64,000 nt of DNA from Cloeon dipterum (Eukaryota; Arthropoda; Insecta; Ephemeroptera; Baetidae), in assembly GCF_949628265.1 (NCBI RefSeq), contig NC_088788.1, positions 9,982,001 to 10,046,000 on the forward strand, read 5' to 3'. Made by a program: the position numbers and the translations under genes. The notes beneath the pieces were generated by a model that did not search any database, had not been told where the DNA came from, and saw nothing but the letters and a program-made list of their open reading frames with translations. Numbering within the stretch: position 1 is the first letter of the stretch; the number at the start of each line of letters is the position of its first letter. Below, one piece after another: positions 60,172-64,000 of the stretch.

Positions 60172-60828
60172 CAATAACGACTATAACAAAAAATACAGAA
60201 ATATTTTTAGTTCTTAAATTAACCTGACACTAAATAATTTGACAAGCAATCAAGTGATCCCTGGACACTTTTGTATTACATCCACTCAGTGTAACAGTTA
60301 AAATTAAAATTGTCGCACAAATAGTTCATTAATTTGAAGTAGGGTTGCACCCGGATTTTATCGCTACTGGTTTTCACCAATTTCTTGCACAAGAAATGAA
60401 TTTATTCCACATTTTTTTGAAAATCTAAAATTTGTGGTCCGAGTGAACAAAATTTCTTCTACTGTGCGGATTTTTTCTTTTAAAATGCCATTGCTGCCTC
60501 AAATTCTCTCCAACAATTTTTCAAGTCAAGTTCATGAGCTAATAATTAGAAAATTAATGAAAACTGAGGTGCAGACATTGCCTGCAAAAACTGGTTAAAA
60601 TTAAAAATCTCTTTTTACCACTGCTCTGCGTTTTTTTAATGGGTTTTTCTGCAACTCTGATTTAAAGTGAATAATGAATACTCTAGATGGGTCAATAAAT
60701 TGGCAGGAAAATTTAGGAATAACGCGAGGCTACTAAGAAGATATTAAGAAATATTCAGAAAGAAGAGTAATAATACAGGTAATTTTCACCGTGGCCGAAA
60801 CAAAGGCGTTGCACTTAACACCTGAATT
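60172..60828. other. Intergenic region CSN3 to RpL18
   Basis: AT-rich DNA between two converging genes, bounded by the polyadenylation signals of CSN3 and RpL18. Nothing else was recognised. Confidence 0.6.
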
Positions 60829-60834
60829 TTTATT
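60829..60834 (-). other. Polyadenylation signal AATAAA, RpL18
   Basis: Minus-strand AATAAA 28 nt past the RpL18 stop, giving the very short 3' UTR usual for ribosomal protein genes. Confidence 0.7.
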
Positions 60835-60861
60835 GATAAATTCCACATCGCGTACAAATGT

Positions 60862-61743
60862 TTACTTCTTGTAGCCACAGCTGCGTCTGCGACCACGGGC
60901 ACGCTCGAATTTCCTACCCTTGGAGCGCACATAGGGCTTAGTGTGGCTGTGTGGCACACCAGGAGCAGGTCCAAAGTGCTTGACAGCCTCACGTGCATTA
61001 CGACGTCCTAAAATTGAACGAACCTCGAATCTCATTCATCAATTATTAAATTTAAAACGAACCTTGCAAAAGTACTGTGTTGTTTCCAGTGGGGGCACGA
61101 AGGGCCAGCTGGTCAAAGGTCAGAATTTCGCCTCCAGCTTTCAAAATGCGGGCACGAGCTCTGTCGGTGACGCGCAGGGCGCAGATCTACCGGCGAACAC
61201 ACGTTTTACGAAACTACCACGGAATTTAATTCAAATCAAACTCACTGTGAGCTTGGGGATGTCGAAGATCCTCTGGTCGTCGGTGACGGTGCCGACAATG
61301 ACGGCAATCCTGCCCTCGCGGCCGGGCTTCTTCATGTACCGCACAATCCTGGCCACCGACATTGGTGGTCTGTTGATCTTGGACATAAACAAACGCTTCA
61401 GCACGACTTTGTCGAACTTGGAGCCAGTCCTACGGGCCAAGAACCTGTAGAGCTGAAAGGAAATAACACGACAGGTTAGAGAATGCGATTATTTCGGCAT
61501 TGTTTTGCTACAAAAATAAATCCACGCTGGGTGCCATACCTTGACAAGAAGCCGCAAGTACACGTCTTGCGACCTCGGCTCTGTCCTGACGACCTTTCGG
61601 TCCCACTTGTGGTTGATGTCAATACCCTAAAATAAAGATCAAACATCCTAGTTTTAATTTTAATTCACGAGAAACAATAATATTAAGGATTAAATAGGAT
61701 GATAGAAGATAAAAATATAGTTTCAGAAAATCGTGCTTACCAT
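60862..61743 (-). CDS. RpL18: Large ribosomal subunit protein eL18
   Basis: Structural protein of the 60S ribosomal subunit. Exons: 61743-61741 (ATG only), 61626-61540, 61452-61246, 61186-61063, 61007-60862; GT-AG and in phase, 188 residues, equal to the family length. The protein begins [18 protein letters not shown] and has [54 protein letters not shown] and an Arg/Lys-rich tail, [11 protein letters not shown]. Splicing directly after the ATG is common in ribosomal protein genes. Introns are 55-114 bp; no snoRNA was recognised in them. Its 5' end faces the FHA-domain gene. Confidence 0.98.
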
Positions 61744-62374
61744 CGCAAGGCCTAGTTAATGAGGGGAGCTGGTAACACAGCACGCAGAGTTCGGCGATTG
61801 GACCAAGTGTACCAACTGAATAAAATTTTACCCAGGTGCTATCAGGATTAGTTTTTGCCGATAATTGTGAAAATTTGAATCATCGTTTATAATTATAAAA
61901 TTAAATTAGTTAATTTGATTGTTCAAGGAATTTAAAGTAGATAAAAACAAAAGCAAAATTATAGAAATTAACTATTTATGTTGGCTTTAATGTCAGAGCT
62001 TTCTCGAGCGTTCTCTATGGCTGATTTTTTAACTCTCTGCCTCACTGGCGCGGGAAAGCCAAAAAGTAAACAGGTGATCACAGTAAACAAAAGCTTTAAA
62101 AGCCGATGTTGTAATATAACGCAGAGACAGAGACACTCTAATTCTCCACTGCGATTTCAAAGGTTTGTTTTGTTGATTTGCAGGAATTTCAGGTTTTCAA
62201 TCGCGTTATATATTTCTGCGTTATTTATAAATTGAGGTTGTATGTGCGGCTCTTGACCTCGGCTCCGGTTTTTAATGTTAAACAGTCCCTTCCACCGAAT
62301 TGTACTGCTTCCGTGCTGCGAGGTGTCCGGATATTGAAATTTAAATTTCATTGATTTTGACAGGAAATGCTGGC
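61744..62374. promoter_or_regulatory. Divergent intergenic region RpL18 / FHA-domain gene
   Basis: A 631-bp gap between opposite start codons. The RpL18 side should hold its short 5' UTR and start site. On the FHA side, TTGACAG|GAAATG (acceptor ending at 62363) just before the three ATGs could be a 5' UTR acceptor. No named core element is claimed. Confidence 0.5.
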
Positions 62375-63697
62375 ATGATGATGGAAACACAAGACATTAA
62401 TTACATTCCTAGCGATGCAAAAACCGCCGCAGCAGACGTATCCAGGGATCGAGACAATCCCGTATGACTCTCTGTTCAGTTTTAAACCATACAATTCGAT
62501 CATTCAAAACTTAGGTTGGCTATCTGATCGTGAACGACCAAGAAGAACCCATATACAAAGAGAAAACCACAATCGGACGAGAGACCACTGCGGACATCGT
62601 CATTGACGCTCCGGTAAGATAACAAATCGAGGCCGTCAGCAGATTTCATGATCTGTGACTTTCAGCAAATATCAAGACTTCACGCCACTGTTAAGGCCAA
62701 TCTAGCTGAAGGCACAATATTCGTTTGTGTATACGGCAAGAACAACTATTTAAAACTGGTAGTCAACCGAAAACTGATCTAATTTATCTCCAATTCATCG
62801 ATGCGAATTATTTTTCAGCTTGAACTCGACCCCGAAGTGTTTTATCAAGTGACTGACGGAGACACATTGGACTTTCGTTCCATCAAGGCGACTTACAAAG
62901 AAAATAAGAAGCCAGATAATGAAGGTAGATTATTATATCGCTTAGCATGCTAAAAATTATATAAAATCGATTTGTTTATTCTTACAGAGGATTCCCTAGA
63001 TGAAGCGATAGGAAACGGACAACTTTCACAAAGCATCGCTGAGGAGGAAGAGAAAGGAAAGGAAAAAGAGGATAAAATGATCGAGGAGGATCAAAAGGAT
63101 GAAGACAAGGAAGATAAAACTGACGAGGACGAAAAGGTCGACGAAGGGGAGTGCACGCAGTTTGAATTTGATTCCCCAGTCAAAGCTGATAAAGAGGAAA
63201 AAGCAGACAAGAGTCTCTCTCCAGCAGCCAGTAATCCCTTTTTGGACGAGTCAGACATGACGCCTCCGAAGCCTCGGGATAGCGGATTCCGCCTGCAGCG
63301 GCTTCCATCCTTTGAGACGCAGGAGCAGGAGGTCTCTGAGCTGGAGACTCAGGCGGTGGATGAGCCGATGCGTCCTCCACCTGAACCAAAGGCCGTCGTG
63401 GAGGAAAAGAAACTAGAGGAAACGCAGAATTCCACTCTCCAACTCTGTGTTTCGCTTGATAATGACTCAGTGACTGTTCTCGACAACGATATCGCCCCAG
63501 AGGACGATAATGAGACTGTAACTGTGCTGGACAACGATACCGTCCCAGAGGAGGATAATGAAGCTGTAACTGTGCTGGACAACGATACCGTCCCAGAGGA
63601 GGATAATGAAGCTGTAACTGTGCTGGAGGACGATACTGCTGCGGAGGAAAACAATGATACCGCGACAGAGCTGGAAAAAACGCCAGACCATACACAG
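62375..63697 (+). CDS. FHA-domain protein resembling MDC1 (DNA-damage checkpoint mediator), 3' end not resolved
   Basis: Probable mediator of the DNA-damage response: an N-terminal phosphothreonine-binding FHA domain followed by an acidic region with S/TQ sites. Exons: 62375-62461, 62515-62613, 62666-62758, 62819-62924, 62988-63697; GT-AG, in phase, 365 residues so far. The start is the first of three consecutive ATGs. FHA spans about residues 30-125: GYLIVNDQ, TTIGRETTADIVIDAP (conserved Gly-Arg) and ISRLHATV (Ser-Arg-x-His). Six S/TQ sites follow (Ser142, Thr185, 239, 249, 274, 364), one in the MDC1-like context ECTQFEFD. A four-unit acidic repeat covers 290-353. MDC1 proteins end in BRCT domains, so further exons probably lie past the right edge. 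An acceptor at 63763 leads to a stop within 40 bp and is not trusted. Another FHA adaptor is possible. Confidence 0.75.
63470..63661 (+). repeat. Coding minisatellite, four 48-bp units
   Basis: Four tandem 48-bp units encode 16-residue acidic repeats based on VTVLDNDTVPEEDNEA. Units 2 (63518-63565) and 3 (63566-63613) are identical at all 48 bases; units 1 and 4 are diverged. This indicates a recent duplication, and copy number may vary between alleles. Confidence 0.93.
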
Positions 63698-64000
63698 GTA
63701 AGAATGAATATTTTTGTAATGAGTTGTTGGTTTTAAGATTTAAATTTCGCGCTTTAATTTTCAGTGTTTCTCTATTTTATCAGCTGGTTTTGACGGTAAC
63801 TGACTAAAACTGGATTTTTTGGCATGATTTGTCGCATTTGTTTTGTATATTTTTTTTTCATAAAATCCTAATTTTTTTCTGTCAGAGATGCGATTAAAGT
63901 TTCCTTGGAGCTTATTAATCAAACTTGAAAAAAACTCAAAAAATAATTTTTTATGTGTTAAATTCACCAGTTGTATGAAAACTTAGTGTTCGAACCCGGC
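63698..64000. other. Right edge: presumed intron of the FHA-domain gene
   Basis: Begins with a good donor (CAG|GTAAGA) and is AT-rich. No exon with family similarity was seen before the window ends. Confidence 0.5.

Noticed and set aside
63180..63695. A 171-codon minus-strand frame opposite the FHA-domain gene
   Set aside because: Antisense shadow of the acidic repeat exon; its periodic sequence mirrors the 48-bp coding repeat.
63763..63802. A possible last exon of the FHA-domain gene (acceptor TTTTCAG, then a stop)
   Set aside because: It would add only 12 unconserved residues and leave the protein without the expected C-terminal domains; a further exon beyond the window is more likely.
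63985..64000. GTTCGAACCCGGC at the right edge, like the T-loop of a tRNA
   Set aside because: No A-box, D-arm or anticodon arm can be seen upstream at the right distance, and the window ends before an acceptor stem could be checked.

Overview
The window is eukaryotic nuclear DNA from an insect. The genes are spliced with GT-AG introns, many only 53-120 bp long, and lie in AT-rich intergenic DNA. Gene content is animal: a Patched-family transporter, CSN3, CFAP36, eIF5A. The strongest taxonomic marker is a gene encoding a LOTUS domain plus an OSK domain, the architecture of Oskar, which is known only from insects. It has no N-terminal 'Long Oskar' extension, so the species is probably not a higher fly. 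I cannot name the order from this sequence.

Layout: the left 29.5 kb is one minus-strand gene for a Patched/PTCHD3-type RND protein. Seven coding exons lie within 1-13,452, and a separate first coding exon holding only the ATG lies at 29,475-29,477, after a 16 kb first intron. Its 3' end runs off the left edge. Its introns carry three copies of a roughly 277-bp hAT-type MITE, two with perfect 8-bp target-site duplications, and one copy of a second repeat family. From 29.5 to 43.4 kb I see no gene, only simple repeats, degraded copies of the second repeat and GC-richer islands.

The right 20.6 kb is gene-dense: eIF5A (-), oskar (+), PDRG1 (+), CFAP36 (-), DXO/Rai1 (-), TSSC4 (+), CSN3 (+), RpL18 (-) and an FHA-domain protein resembling MDC1 (+, cut by the right edge). 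Three pairs are divergent and may share promoter regions: eIF5A/oskar, DXO/TSSC4 and RpL18/FHA gene. PDRG1/CFAP36 and CSN3/RpL18 are convergent.

The genes do not form one pathway. Most serve general RNA, protein or DNA maintenance: translation (eIF5A, RpL18), RNA 5'-end quality control (DXO), U5 snRNP assembly (TSSC4), prefoldin-like chaperoning (PDRG1), cullin deneddylation (CSN3) and DNA damage (MDC1-like). Oskar (germ plasm), CFAP36 (cilia) and the Patched-like protein are the specialised ones. Exon joins were made by hand from splice consensus, reading-frame continuity and family similarity. Every joined reading frame closes in phase, but no transcript data were available.
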